Shown here: positions 26,501 to 41,500 of the stretch, one piece after another
Numbering within the stretch: the stretch's first letter is position 1
How the letters are laid out: every line of letters starts with the position of its first letter
Origin: Liolophura sinensis
Taxonomy: Eukaryota > Mollusca > Polyplacophora > Chitonida > Chitonidae
Direction: 5' to 3'
Assembly (NCBI RefSeq): GCF_032854445.1
Contig: NC_088295.1
Location: 65,083,249-65,143,248, forward strand
Length of the DNA stretch: 60,000 nt
Notes under the pieces: model-generated
The model's input: the letters and a program-made list of their open reading frames with translations, nothing else
The model's database searches: none
What the model was told of the DNA's origin: nothing
Program-made: the position numbers and the translations under genes

Positions 26501-29500
26501 GCCTGTAGTCACTAACTTCCTAAATGTAGTTTGTCCATTAATTTACGTTTATATTTCGCAGATACTTCGATTTCAACCTGTATAAATCAGTGACAGTATT
26601 TTGACGGTCTCAGTTCTTGGTGATCAGGGTTGTATCTTCAATCATGCTAAATAATTTGGTCAGTCAGTTGTTCAAAACTCGTTTGACTTAATACCAGATT
26701 AAACTTTAAGCAATTTTGCACCTAGCCCAAAAACAGTTGCATAACAGTCTATTAAATATGAACTAAATCTGCTGCTCTGATACTTTGACTTTGGAAAACT
26801 GCATTCACTGCTGAATTTGCCTAAAATCTTAATATAAAATACCGTGACTCAGTTGGTTAGTGCACTAGCGTAATGCCTCTCAGCAATGCGGTGACTGTGA
26901 GTCCAGCTCATGCTTGCTTCCTCTCCGGCCGTATGTGGAAAGGCCTGCCAGAAACCTGCAGATGGCCGTGGAGAGCCCATTTTCCTCCCACCCTAATTCT
27001 GGCTGTCGTCGTTTAAGTCAAATATTCTTGAGTACGGCGATAAACACCAATCAAATAAATAAATAAATAAATAAATCTTAATACAATGTGCCGCTCTGCC
27101 TAATTATGACTATTGTTACAAATCTGTCTATCCTGTTATTGCACATTGTATGAGGTCTGTTAGCTACTGATAGCATTTGGCATATATATATTATATGGAC
27201 AGAAAATATATACAGTTATAAGCCACATCATCATGATATCATGGTTTTCTTTTCATAATATGACATGATAACTAAGCTTTTGAGTGCAATGAATAAACAA
27301 ATCTGAAGGTTTTCTTCACTGAAACTTGAAAGTGTGAACAGTTGTTTACAACGACAGTTTGTGAAAAATTTGAGGGAAACTTTTTTTGACCCTGCTTTAT
27401 TGAATCACATGTTAATTAATAAAGCAGGTAATAATGAGGGGGGTGTATGTAGAATATCCTTGCTGTGAGGAATGTAGCTTTATATAGCTTTACATGTATG
27501 TACCTATTTTGGCTTGTTTGTGATGATTTGTGGGAAGATTCCTCAAGCACCTGTCATGTTGGTAGATAAGGTATCCTTCAGTCCCTGCCTGGATTTCTCT
27601 ACCCACAAACCTGGAAATCATTGTGGAAGTGAAATATTCTTTCCTACAAAGTAAAACACTTACTATTATCAAGTAAATGCATGTAGGCTGGCTTATTGGA
27701 CCTTAAAATAGCCCCAAATTAAAATTGTGACCAACCCTGTGACTCACAGTGCTGTAAGTTATGATTCTGATCAAGAACACCATTATTTGCATTTTCTCAG
27801 CATTTTGATTTATCTGATGATTACCAAGTGGGTTGGAGGTCAGACTCTAATATATCAGATGTTGATTGGGCCAGTTCCAAGCACAAGATCTAAATACATG
27901 TACTCAGATGTTTTATTTTCAACACATACATAATCATAATATGAGATTAATATATATCACTTCAAGGATGTGTATTTTAATCTTAAGTGATTAAATACAT
28001 CAGAATGTGTGTGAAAGAATGTCTATTTAGAGGTACTACATTTATTTATTTGTGAAAGCATTTTTTTTTTTCAAAACTGTTTGTTGTGGGTAGATCTTAA
28101 CTAAATATAATGGACTTGTTATAATTTGAAAAGGTTATTTTTATGCAGGCAGAGGAATATGCTTTACCGATACTGAAATTTGAAAGGTTCTAGATATCTT
28201 GACAATCAGAGTGATTTTAATTATTCATATAATTAAGAGATGTGTAATGATAACCTCACATTTCCTGCCATGGTAGAGATAGGCAGCCATTTGACTGTCA
28301 GATCTGATAAAAAATACAGTTCAGCGATTTCACTTCGCATCAGGTAGACAAAAGTCACACTTGAAAGACTATATTTATGACAGCTGATATCATGATCAAG
28401 TCTGACTGTTGAGCTTTTGTCACAAGAATAGATGGTCATTTTCTGATTAGAAATTTTCTACAGTTGTTAGTGGGTTTATGTCAAAAGTTGAACATACAGG
28501 TGTGATTTCAGTGCGTTGAATATTGAATGGTCCAGACCAAATGTGTATTGTGTCCTAGGCTTGTTACCCTGATTCCTCAACCTTTTCCCATGTAAAGTGT
28601 CAACTTTCAGTGTATTTTATACACATTTTTAATTTGATTTTGGAGACAAAACTACATTGGTTGGATTGGCCAATTTCAGAGCTTCACGAAAAGTATAATT
28701 TTATCAGCCTACACAAAATAATGCCTTCAGAATACAGCGTGTATGTTGGCAAACATCTTGAAAATTTGCGAAATTTGTTGAAGAATTACAGTGATGCAGA
28801 TAAAAACACATTCTTAGCTTTTCATTGTCATTTTTTATTGGCATTTCTTATCTGAGAAAACGTGTCTTTGTCTCATATGTAGCCCCATGTCTGAAATTAA
28901 TTTTAGCCATTAACTTAATAGACTTTGCCACAGGATGGGGGTTTACAGTTTAAAACACAAATGAAGTTACACATTTTAACTGCTTCTAAACTGACAAATC
29001 TAAGACTTTGCTTCTTATAGTTACAAAATAATTAACAACATTTTTTTTGAAATGGGATAATGACAAGAATTATTTTTGTTGAATTTTCATGAAATTATCT
29101 ACAATTAGTAAGAAAACTCAAGATATTTCAATAATGCTTTTTTGTTTCTTTTTCTGTAAATAAAGAAGTTTATCATGCTAGAGGCCTGAAAAGTTGTCAT
29201 CTGTGTTCATGCATCTTTGTCAGTCTGCACACCCATCGTCCATCACCTCTTTTCCTTTACATGTCACAAGTTTTGGAATACATTGATCATCTGGCTTTTG
29301 GCAGTACGTCATTTATAGTAGATTGAGGTTTGGCATGTAATGTACTTTGAGGTGGGTGCTATAAAAATGTATAGCTTTTGGATTTCAATTCAAATCCCCC
29401 ATTTGTGAGGCCAGTCGTTCAAAATTATATGGAAGTTTAAAGCTTGGGGCTTAAATCTTAAACAAAGTATATGACATTTTAGCCTGGACTAAAGCCCATG

Positions 29501-32500
29501 CAAATAGCCTGTGGAACAACTGCATGAGCCAAAAACCTTCACACAGACAATTTCTGTACTTTTGTGCTTGTGCATTATGATTGGAAATTTATACTGCTTC
29601 ATTTGTGAATTGTTTTGAACATTCATATATACAAAAATCATGTTGTCTGCCTCGAATTCAAGAGACCCAAGGATCAGACCCAGGTTGAATTATACCAAAG
29701 ATCCCCTTGTGCTTAGTACAAAGACAGGTTATAAAGCAAGGAACATAACTGGTTGGCTGGGAATCAGTATAAGGTGACTGGGTGGGGTGTCATGTCTGGT
29801 GTGTTTGCCATGATACTTCATTGGCGCAGCACTTAGGCAGCATTGACTCGCCCTGCCACAAGAAGACAGAATATATGTACGTACACCTAATGACTCCTCA
29901 TCGTCAAATGCCTGAAAAATTAAGCCCCAAGCATACATACATACAAAAATAATGTCATCTCAGAGGATTGGTGAGGTATGTCAGTGCCTTCCATGAATGT
30001 GTGTGGTGGCTGCAGTGCACCGATGTAGGTGTCTAAAAAATCTATGTAGACAGATGTACCTGATGAATTATACATTTATGAATGTATTAACAAAAATTTT
30101 AGATGTCTACCTGTTCATGGAGCCTGTGAACGTTTTTTTCTTCAGATGAATGAGTGTCTTATAAATATGCGTATGAATGGAGGAATTTCTAACATCTGTT
30201 GCTGCTCATGCTATAATAAGGCGATTAAAGGAATGAGATATGACAGATGTACATTTGTAGCTTGTACTCCATCTGTACCATCATGATTTGTGGTCAGAAT
30301 GGTGAAATCAAAGCTTAAAAACAATTTACCAGACTTTTGTTTTACAATGTTTGATGACATTAATGTAACACTGAGTTTTCCTGTTTTTTTTGTTTGTTTT
30401 TTAAGCAAGCTCATTTCAGCAGTAACCACAACTGGGATTCACATGAAAAATAGTGTTAATGTCTCTTTTCACTTTTGAAATCAAACATTTGACTGAAGTG
30501 ACAAAAATTGTAAAAAGAGAAGTGCATATCCAAAATAGCTGTGACACCGCATGACAAAATTAAAACATATAGGATCCAAATGTTGGAAGATAGGACGTCA
30601 AAAATCTGATTGACAGACAGAATGACTGACATAGATCTGCTTAGTTGTGGCTAAAATGTAAAGATAGCTTCTGTTACAGTTTTATTGTGTTACTTCCATT
30701 TCATGTGGAAATGTTTGTGAGGAAGGGAAATTTTTATCTGAAAATGTTAATTAGCTTTGTATAGTTTGATCGTATGCTATTCTTTTTGTAGTTGATCATA
30801 TGTTATCGTTTTATAGTTGATCACATGCTGTTATTTTACAACTGGCTTGGGAATTATGTTGTGTGGTAAAAATTGTACTTGGTTGAATGAAGAATAGAAG
30901 TATTTTACAGTTGATAAGCATTCTATGATAATAATGACTATTTTTCATGTATAGTATTATCGTAATTATTACACACAGGCATAAAATCCTGAATGCTTTT
31001 TTCTCTATCTGTATCAGAATGCTTTGCTACTGGTGAGGTCCTTTTTATGGTGGATGGATCAGATAGCATCTTGGATGTTGATTTTCAACGACAAAAAGAC
31101 TTAGTGCTGTCCATAGCCAATTCCCTCTACCTCAGCAAGGTCAATGGCATGCGTGTAGGCTGTATCGCCTTCAGTACCGAGATCCATGGAGTACCGCTGA
31201 CTCATTCTAGCAGGGCTCATCTGTTTGAGAGAGCAGTGGACTTGTTACCTCACGACCGTGATGGTACAGAAACCCACTCAGGAATACAATATGCCAGAAC
31301 CATCTTCAAGGAGGAAGCCAGGCCAAATGTTCCCAAGATCCTGGTTATTCTCACAGATGGCTTTTCCCAGAAACCCAGTCTGACAATCAGTGAATCGGCG
31401 AGGGCTAAGGAAGAGAACATCACAATAGTTACTGTGGGTATTGGAAGACAAAACCAAGGCATAGCTGTGGAGGCGATGGATGAGCTGGTGACTATAGCAT
31501 CCTATCCAGACCTCACCTTCAACATCACGGGTTTTGACACTTTGCTGTCATGGGCACCAAATATCACACAAACTGTATGCGGTAAGTGTGGACACACTGA
31601 TAAATGTAAAATTTACTCATCTAAAATCTTTCACAGTAAAGTATTAATTTAGTTGTTTCGACAGTGGCTTGATGTCAAGAGGTTTGTCAGGTACTGTCAT
31701 GAAGTTTGGTGGTTTATGCCAGGCACCACGGTTTCCTACACTGCTTTGTAAAGTGGAAAATTCTTGAACATGTCGTTAGACACCAATCAAGTAAGGAAGT
31801 GTTAATTAGTAGGCATGTGCACATGCAGGAGACTGGTGCTATCATTAAGCTCAGTCTAGTCATTCCCAGATATAGTCCAGTAAGTGACCTCTGTGTTGTA
31901 CATCGTGGAAAAAGCAAAAAGAAAGCGTTGCGGAAAATACCGAGTTTATGAAATTATCTAAAAATAATTACATTACTCATCTGAATTATGTTCTCCTGTG
32001 GCATTACAGGAGTGCAAAAGCATTGGAAAACTGCTGGCAGATTTTACTAAATACATACAGTGTCATAGTATGGAATTAATTAATACACATATTTAAACAT
32101 GATGTGAAATATATTGGCCGTATCATTGGTCATATTGGTATAACTTAAAATCTGCATGATATATTTCCTATAGTCACTTTTCTTGGTTTTCCAAGATGTG
32201 AGAGTTATCTGCAAGGTACGTGTACATCACATGACTGGTGGATCACCAGGATTTTCTAATATACTGTTCTTGATCACTGTGTGTCCTTGAGATGTTCTTG
32301 TTCTTTGGTTAAGAGACAATGAATTTATTAGTTTTCTGCCATTAAACATAGATTATTTGCCTGTACCAAATGATACCATATGTAACATTTATCGTTTTCC
32401 AGAACTTGCTTCTACAGAAACAGTACCCTTGTTTAGTGACGATTTCTTTTGTCCGAATGTTGGCGAGATCATCTTTATGGTGGATGGGTCGGACAGTATG

Positions 32501-35500
32501 TTGGACATCAACTTTGCTCAAGAGAAGAACTTTGTGCTGTCTGTGGTGGACTCTCTCTACCTTGACCCGGTGAACGGTATAAGAGTCGGAGGCTTGGCTT
32601 TTAGCACCCGTGTCCAGGGCATTCCTCTTGACCCTTTCCAGAACGTCTCACAGTTTCGTGAGTCATTTGGTGGTCTTATACATGATCAAGAATCGACCTT
32701 CACCCACTTGGGTATTGAGTATGCTAGAGGGATCTTCAAATCTCAGTCTAGAGAAGGGGTGCCCAAAACGCTTGTGATTCTTACTGATGGCTTTTCCAGG
32801 CGACCTGAGATGACCTCGCAACAGGCAGAGGATGCAAAGCTAGAAGATGTTACTATTGTGGTGGTGGGTATTGGGAGAGCAATCCTAGGAACAAATTCTC
32901 GCTCCCGAGGTGAACTAGAGAACATCGCCTCCTCAACAGACCTCCTTTATGTTCTTCCAGATTTTGAAAGTTTGGACCCGCTGGTAAACAACTTCACACA
33001 AACCTTGTGTGGTATGTATGCTGCATGCTGGGCATTGTGTATTATAGCTTATACTATATACAAGATGGGTGTTTAAAGAAACCGAAATTCAACATTACAT
33101 TTGTCATTTGTTTATCTTTAATAATACAGTAATCATCTACATGTCATTGTAGTTTACCTTTATGTAAAAGACCTACTACTGTATCTTCACGTTATTTCAT
33201 ACATTTAAACCATTCATTAACGGTAAACGTTGAATTTCAGTGAGTTTAAAGTTAATGCTGCAAGTTTATACAAACATTTATGTTTATATTCTTCCAGATT
33301 TTGCAAGTTTACCTGGTGAAATTGCACCTCTGCCAACTACACCTCTTCGCCCAGTTACGGTGGCCTCTGTCCCTGAAACTACAGTTCCATCCGCCTTCAT
33401 TGTCAGACCCGATCCACGTCTGCCCATCCCTGGTACATTAACTGACTGTATATACCCAGCTGAGCTGATGTTCATGGTGGATGGGTCAGACAGTATGGTG
33501 GACATTAACTTTGAGCAGGAGAAGGACTTTGTCCTGTCCATTGTGGATTCTCTCTATCTGAATCCAGCAGATGGGATCAGGGTTGGAGGGTTGGCCTTTA
33601 GTTCACGGGTACAAGGAATTCCACTGAGACCGTTCCTGAATGTGTCAGAGTTTAGGAGAGAGTTTGGGCGTTTGGTGCATGATCAAGAGTCCACATTTAC
33701 TCATCTTGGTATACAGTATGCGCGGGAAGTCTTCAGACAACAAGCTAGGCAAGGAGTACCCAGAGTCTTGATCATTTTGACTGACGGTTTGTCAAGACGC
33801 CCAGAGCTTACAGAACAGGAGGCTGCTCTGGCCAAGCAAGAAGGGATTACAGTAATAACTGTTGGGATTGGATCAGGAAACAGGGATGTTGGGGAGAGAG
33901 CCATTCAAGAACTGGAGAAGATGGCATCCTCTACAGATTTTGTGTATCTGATCCAAGATTTCAACGAATTACCCTTCATTTTTTCCAATGTGACGTCAAC
34001 TTTTTGTGGTAAGATGTTAACTTTTAATTGTTAACTGCATGCGCGCCATGTAGGTGGCGGCCATTTCGTAAATAACAAATGAGCAGAGATGCTGGACTTT
34101 AATAAATATGGATGAATATTTTCCTTTGGAATGATCTACATCTCAGGATTGTAACAGTCAGGTGTCCGAGGCATTGAATAGGAGTGACTGGGTGGACGTG
34201 GTAGGTTAGTTATCGACTGTTTTCTAAAATGGAACAATTGTTCCAACTGAGTCCAAGGGGACCCAGCCATGACTACATCAGCGGCAGAAAAGATAAAAAA
34301 GAGGGTGGCGAAGGCATCCAGAGCCAGGGTTTAGGGAACTCTGACATATTTGTGTCTAGTGCCACCGACTGACTTTAAGCCACAAATTCAAGCATGTGAC
34401 TTCACTGGTTGTGAGCCAGTTAAGAGGTGCGAGAACAACCCTCTGAACCTAGGGCTTCTCAACCTAAAGGGTTCCAAGAGCCAAACAATATGCATATATT
34501 AAAAGATCTAAATGCTGTTGATCATAATATGGTTCCAGGTTGTCTCTTAAGTATAAAAATTTGTGACTGTGATGGTATCAGTGTTAAAATGTTTTTACTT
34601 TTCTGATATGTTGAAATTTCAGAAGTTGCAGCCAAGTCGCCCTTGCTTCCACCACCACTTCAACTACCAACAAGAAGAATCCCTCCACCCACAGTGGCCA
34701 CTCCACCACTTACAGCAGCCCCTTCACCACCCTCCATTACTAGCACATTCTCTCCAGCAAGAATTCCTCCAGCCCCTGAACCAGGCTGCCGGTATCCAGC
34801 TGAGCTGATGTTCATGGTGGATGGGTCGGACAGTATGGTGGACATCAACTTTGAGCAGGAGAAGGACTTTGTCCTGTCCATTGTGGATTCTCTCTATCTG
34901 AATCCAGCAGATGGGATCAGGGTTGGAGGGTTGGCCTTTAGTTCACGGGTACAAGGAATTCCACTGAGACCGTTCCTGAATGTTTCAGAGTTTAGGAGAG
35001 AGTTTGGGCGTTTGGTGCATGATCAAGAGTCCACATTTACTCACCTTGGTATACAGTATGCGCGGGAAGTCTTCAGACAACAAGCTAGGCAAGGAGTACC
35101 CAGAGTCTTGATCATTTTGACTGACGGTTTGTCAAGACGCCCAGAGCTTACAGAACAGGAGGCTGCTCTGGCCAAGCAAGAAGGGATTACAGTAATAACT
35201 GTTGGGATTGGATCAGGAAACAGGGATGTTGGGGAGAGAGCCATTCAAGAACTGGAGAAGATGGCATCCTCTACAGATTTTGTGTATCTGATCCAAGATT
35301 TCAACGAATTACCCTTCATTTTTTCCAATGTGACGTCAACTTTTTGTGGTAAGATGTTAACTTTTAATTGTTAACTGCATGTGCGCCATGTAGGTGGCGG
35401 CCATTTCGTAAATAACAAATGAGCAGAGATGCTGGACTTTATAATAAATATAGATGAATATTTTCCTTTGGAATGATCTACATCTCAGGATTGTAACAGT

Positions 35501-38500
35501 CAGGTGCCCGAGGCATTGTATAGGAGTGACTGGGTTGGCGTGGTAGGTTAATTATCGACTGTTTTCTAAAATGGAACAATTGTTCCAACTGAGTCCAAGG
35601 GGACCCAGCCATGAGTACATCAGCGGCAGAAAAGATAAAAAAGAGGGTGGCGAAGGCATCCAGAGCCAGGGTTTAGGGAACTCTGACATATTTGTGTCTA
35701 GTGCCATCGACTGACTTTAAGCCACAAATTCAAGCATGTGACTTCACTGGTTGTGAGCCAGTTAAGAGGTGCGAGAACAACCCTCTGAACCTAGGGCTTC
35801 TCAACCTAAAGGGTTCCAAGAGCCAAATAATGTGCATATATTAAAAGATCTAAATGCTGTTGATCATAATATGGTTCCAGGTTGTCTCTTAAGTATAAAA
35901 ATTTGTGACTGTGATGGTGTCAGTGTTAAAATGTTTTTACTTTTCTGATATGTGGTTTATGTGTTGAAATTTCAGAAGTTGCAGCCAAGTCATCCTTGCT
36001 TCCACCACCACTTCAACTACCAACAAGAAGAATCTCTCCACCCACAGTAGCCACTCCACCACTTACAGCAGCCCCTTCACCACCCTCCATTACTAGCACA
36101 TTCTCTCCAGCAAGAATTCCTCCAGCCCCTGAACCAGGCTGCCGGTATCCAGCTGAGCTGATGTTCATGGTGGATGGGTCGGACAGTATGGTGGACATCA
36201 ACTTTGAGCAGGAGAAGGACTTTGTCCTGTCCATTGTGGATTCTCTCTATCTGAATCCAGCGGATGGGATCAGGGTTGGAGGGTTGGCCTTTAGTTCACG
36301 GGTACAAGGAATTCCACTGAGACCGTTCCTGAATGTGTCAGAGTTTAGGAGAGAGTTTGGGCGTTTGGTGCATGATCAAGAGTCCACATTTACCCACCTT
36401 GGTATACAGTATGCGCGGGAAGTCTTCAGACAACAAGCTAGGCAAGGAGTACCCAGAGTCTTGATCATTTTGACTGACGGTTTGTCAAGACGCCCAGAGC
36501 TTACAGAACAGGAGGCTGCTCTGGCCAAGCAAGAAGGGATTACAGTAATAACTGTTGGGATTGGATCAGGAAACAGGGATGTTGGGGAGAGAGCCATTCA
36601 AGAACTGGAGAGGATAGCATCATCTACAGATTTTGTGTATCTGATCCAAGATTTCAACGAATTACCCTTCATTTTTTCCAATGTGACGTCAACTTTTTGT
36701 GGTAAGATGTTAACATTTAACTGTTAACTTCATGCGCGCCATGTAGGTGGCGGCCATTTCGTAAATAACAAATGAGCAGAGATGCTGGACCTCAATAAAT
36801 ATGGATGAATATTTTCCTTTGGAATGATCTACATCTCGGGATTGTAACAGTCAGGTGCCCTAGGAATTGTATAATAGTGACTGGGTGGGCGTGGTAGGTT
36901 AGTTATCGACTGTTTTCTAAAATGGAACAATTGTTCCAACTGAGTCCAAGGGGACCCAGCCATGACTACATCAGCGGCAGAAAAAATAAAAAAGAGCGTG
37001 GCGAAGGCATCCAGAGCTAGGGTTTAGGGAACTCTGACATATTTGTGTCGAGTGCCACCGACTGACTTTAAGCCACAAATTCAAGCATGTGACTTCACTG
37101 GTTGTGAGCCAGTTAAGAGGTGCGAGAACAACCCTCTGAACCTAGGGCTTCTCAACCTAAAGGGTTCCAAGAGCCAAATAATATGCATATATTAAAAGAT
37201 CTAAATGCTGTTGATCATAATATGGTTCCAGGTTGTCTCTTAAGTATAAAAATTTGTGACTGTGACGGTGTCAGTTTTAAAATGTTTTTACTTTTCTGAT
37301 GTGTTGAAATTTCAGAAGTTGCAGCCAAGTCGTCCTTGCTTCCACCACCACTTCAACTACCAACAAGAAGAATCTCTCCACCCACAGTGGCCACTCCACC
37401 ACTTACAGCAGCCCCTTCACCACCCTCCATTACTAGCACATTCTCTCCAGCAAGAATTCCTCCAGCCCCTGAACCAGGCTGCCGGTATCCAGCTGAGCTG
37501 ATGTTCATGGTGGATGGGTCGGACAGTATGGTGGACATCAACTTTGAGCAGGAGAAGGAATTTGTCCTGTCCATTGTGGATTCTCTCTATCTGAATCCAG
37601 CAGATGGGATCAGGGTTGGAGGGTTGGCCTTTAGTTCACGGGTACAAGGAATTCCACTGAGACCGTTCCTGAATGTGTCAGAGTTTAGGAGAGAGTTTGG
37701 GCGTTTGGTGCATGATCAAGAGTCCACATTTACTCATCTTGGTATGCAGTATGCACGGGAAGTCTTCAGACAACAAGCTAGGCAAGGAGTACCCAGAATC
37801 TTGATCATTTTGACTGATGGTTTGTCAAGACGCCCAGAGCTTACAGAACAGGAGGCTGCTCTGGCCAAGCAAGAAGGGATTACAGTAATAACTGTTGGGA
37901 TTGGATCAGGAAACAGGGATGCTGTGGAGAGAGCCATTCAAGAACTGGAGAGGATAGCATCATCTACAGATTTTGTGTATCTGATCCAAGATTTCAACGA
38001 ATTACCCTTCATTTTTTCCAATGTGACATCAGTTTTTTGTGGTAAGATGTTAACCTTTAACTGTTAACTGCATGCGCGCTTTGTAGGTGGCGGCCATTTC
38101 GTAAATAACAAATGAGCAGAGATGCTGGACTTTATAATAAATATAGATGAATATTTTCCTTTGGAATGATCTACATCTCGGGATTGTAACAGTCAGGTGC
38201 CCGAGGCATTGTATAGGAGTGACTGGGTGGGCGTGGTAGGTTAATTATCGACTGTTTTCTAAAATGGAACAACTCTTCCAACTGAGTCCAAGGGGACCCA
38301 GCCATGACTACATCAGCGGCAGAAAAAATAAAAAAGAGCGTGGCGAAGGCATCCAGAGCTAGGGTTTAGGGAACTCTGACATATTTGTGTCTAGTGCCAT
38401 CGACTGACTTTAAGCCACAAATTCAAGCATGTGACTTCACTGGTTGTGAGCCAGTTAAGAGGTGCGAGAACAACCCTCTGAACCTAGGGCTTCTCAACCT

Positions 38501-41500
38501 AAAGGGTTCCAAGAGCCAAATAATGTGCATATATTAAAAGATCTAAATGCTGTTGATCATAATATGGCTCCAAGTTGTCTCTTAAGTATAAAAATTTGTG
38601 ACTGTGATGGTGTCAGTGTTAAAATGTTTTTACTTTTCTGATATGTTGAAATTTCAGAAGTTGCAGCCAAGTCATCCTTGCTTCCACCACCACTTCAACT
38701 ACCAACAAGAAGAATCCCTCCACCCACAGTAGCCACTCCACCACTTACAGCAGCCCCTTCACCACCCTCCATTACTAGCACATTCTCTCCAGCAAGAATT
38801 CCTCCAGCCCCTGAACCAGGCTGCCGGTATCCAGCTGAGCTAATGTTCATGGTGGATGGGTCGGACAGTATGGTGGACATCAACTTTGAGCAGGAGAAGG
38901 ACTTTGTCCTGTCCATTGTGGATTCTCTCTATCTGAATCCAGCAGATGGGATCAGGGTTGGAGGGTTGGCCTTTAGTTCACGGGTGCAAGGAATTCCACT
39001 GAGACCGTTCCTGAATGTGTCAGAGTTTAGGAGAGAATTTGGGCATTTGGTGCATGATCAAGAGTCCACATTTACTCATCTTGGTATACAGTATGCGCGG
39101 GAAGTCTTCAGACAACAAGCTAGGCAAGGAGTACCCAGAGTCTTGATCATTTTGACTGACGGTTTGTCAAGACGCCCAGAGCTTACAGAACAGGAGGCTG
39201 CTCTGGCCAAGCAAGAAGGGATTACAGTAATAACTGTTGGTATAAAACCTACATTCGTTGATCTAATGGAAAGACAAATCAGAGAACTGCAGACCATATC
39301 ATCATCTGAGGATCATGTCTTTCAGGTTCCAGACTTTAACACATTAGTATTTTTTGGAGATGCAGTGACCAAGACACTTTGTGGTGAGTGATGTTATTTT
39401 TAGCCAGCCTTAAATTTCTAAGATGATGCTTAACTTCTTCATTAAATTGTAACTATAAACAGTTCACAGCACAAGTTAGGCCATTTATTCACTTTTGCTG
39501 AAGACCACTTCTTTTTTCACCAGTATTACTTGCAAGGTCGTAAGTGAAATCGGCTTGAATCTGGTATTAAGGAGCAGTTAATTAAATAAATATATTTAAG
39601 AATAAAATGTCAACATAGAAACATCCAGTGGCTCCAGCTAATGATGATAAGGAAATTCCATGTATAAAAATCTAAAAATTAGATGTGTCATATTCTGATA
39701 CTGTTAGCCTTGTAAAGCTGTGTTCTGACCGGAATTTATAAATATGGAAATCATGTAGCAGGAGATGTATGTTTTTCATAGTCCACATATTTGAATCTGG
39801 AATTTTGTTGGCTTTTCACAATAGACCTCCTCTGAATTACCTTTCTTATTACCTGACAGCAACTATGTCTCGAAGCGAGACTAATTTTTGAGGTATGAAA
39901 CTACAAGAAGTGGGACCTTTTAAACGGAAGAGTTACCTAAAGAGAGGTAATTCAGTGAGGCCCTATTAATTAAATCCATGATCTTCTCAAGTTTGGCATA
40001 AGTAAGATATTATTTGACATAAGTAAAATCTCTTACCCAAGCACATAAGTGGTGTTTGCCTTCATTTCTAGATGCATTGGCCAATTCTCAGTCTAAAGAC
40101 CCCCCTGCCACAGGAGTTGACCGAGCTCGTATTGACCCACTGACCAGCACCAGGGCTATTGTGCCCATGATCATTACCACAGCAGCCCCACGAAGTTCAC
40201 CCTTTGCCGTTAACCCATCTCCGACCAACCCTGACTGTCTCTACCCAGCAGAGGTCATGATTGTCTTGGGTGGATCAGACAGAATGGTCCAGGCCTACTT
40301 TGAACAGGAGAAGAGCTTTGTTATGTCTGTAGCAGACTCTTTCTATTTGAACCCTTCAGATGGAATGCGGGTTGGTGCTGTCTCTCTCACGTTTGGTTTA
40401 CAGGGTATTCCATTGGACCCATTTAGAAATGTCACAGATCTACGAACCGCCTTGGATCGTTTCACCTTCATATTTGGCGAACAACCAGAATCTCTTGATT
40501 TGGGAATAGAGTTTGCGAGGGAGGTTATTGGGACACAAGGCAGAAATGGAGTTGCCAAAATTCTAGTATTATTAACTGATGATTTGTCTACCCTTTCACA
40601 ACCTGTGATTCAACAGGCAGAGGGAGCAAAACAGGAAGGTATTAAGATCATAATGATTGGTCTAAGCTCGGAACAGGCATTTGGAAATGGAGAACGTGTT
40701 GCCATTGCTTCAGCGGATGACTTGGCTTTCCGCCTACCAAATTTCACAGGACTATCTGGAATATTGACCAATGTTACAGATGCCATTTGTGGTAGGCATA
40801 TACAGCATTTACTCTCTTTCTCATCTGCTCAAACATTCTTTTTGTCGACAGTGCTGCATACCTTTATTGTTACATTTTGAGATCACTGAAAATTGAAGTG
40901 TACATGTATTCAGTGTATAGATCAGTCAAGACAAGGTTTGATGAACAGTACAAGTAAAGGAAAGCAAAACTTGATGATTATAGTGCTTATTTGTACACTT
41001 GGTATTTATTTGAAACATGTTGATGGCTAAATCTACTGATAGTGTAGACATTTGAGATTGAAATCCTATATTCATAAATGATAATTGGTCGCAAATAATC
41101 AAGTTTTAAGAAATAGTGAAATAGTTTTTGAGATAATCTCTCTTAAAAGAATAATTATATATTTCTGATTTTTATAAAATGCCAGCTTATATACTCACAA
41201 TATAATCATTAATATTTAAATGTCTAAAAGCTCAATTATTAACATTTAATGTCCAAATATGTGCTCAGCTTTCAAGTAAAACATCAGTGCAGATTTGCAT
41301 CTGATACTAATGTTTTATTGTTGATCTGCAGCTGTATATTAACATCTCCTCTGATTTGCAGCTGTATATTAACATAAATACTTATTTTCAGCTTTGTTTC
41401 AACAATTTTTTTGTATCTATAACTTAATACACAGTGATGTTCATCAATGAAATAACACACAATACTAATTGCAAAATATACCTTGAAGTAATTTTGACTT

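Larger units (their letters stand above)
24765..31017 (+). other. Long first coding intron of the nested gene
   Basis: A 6.25-kb intron between the signal-peptide exon and VWA1. It contains a SINE family A copy (26841-27076), repeat X copy 2 (28620-28800) and a SINE B 3' fragment (29815-29945). Otherwise it is AT-rich with no supported exon. Its length and position make it a likely place for enhancers, but no specific site is called. Confidence 0.65.

Noticed and set aside
31706-31951. Open frame between VWA1 and VWA2
   Set aside because: It overlaps SINE-like remnant sequence, has no VWA character and no phase-compatible splice borders.
33701-33904. Repeated minus-strand open frames in every VWA3-7 unit ([12 protein letters not shown]-type)
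   Set aside because: They are antisense shadows of the VWA coding exons, repeated because the exons are repeated.
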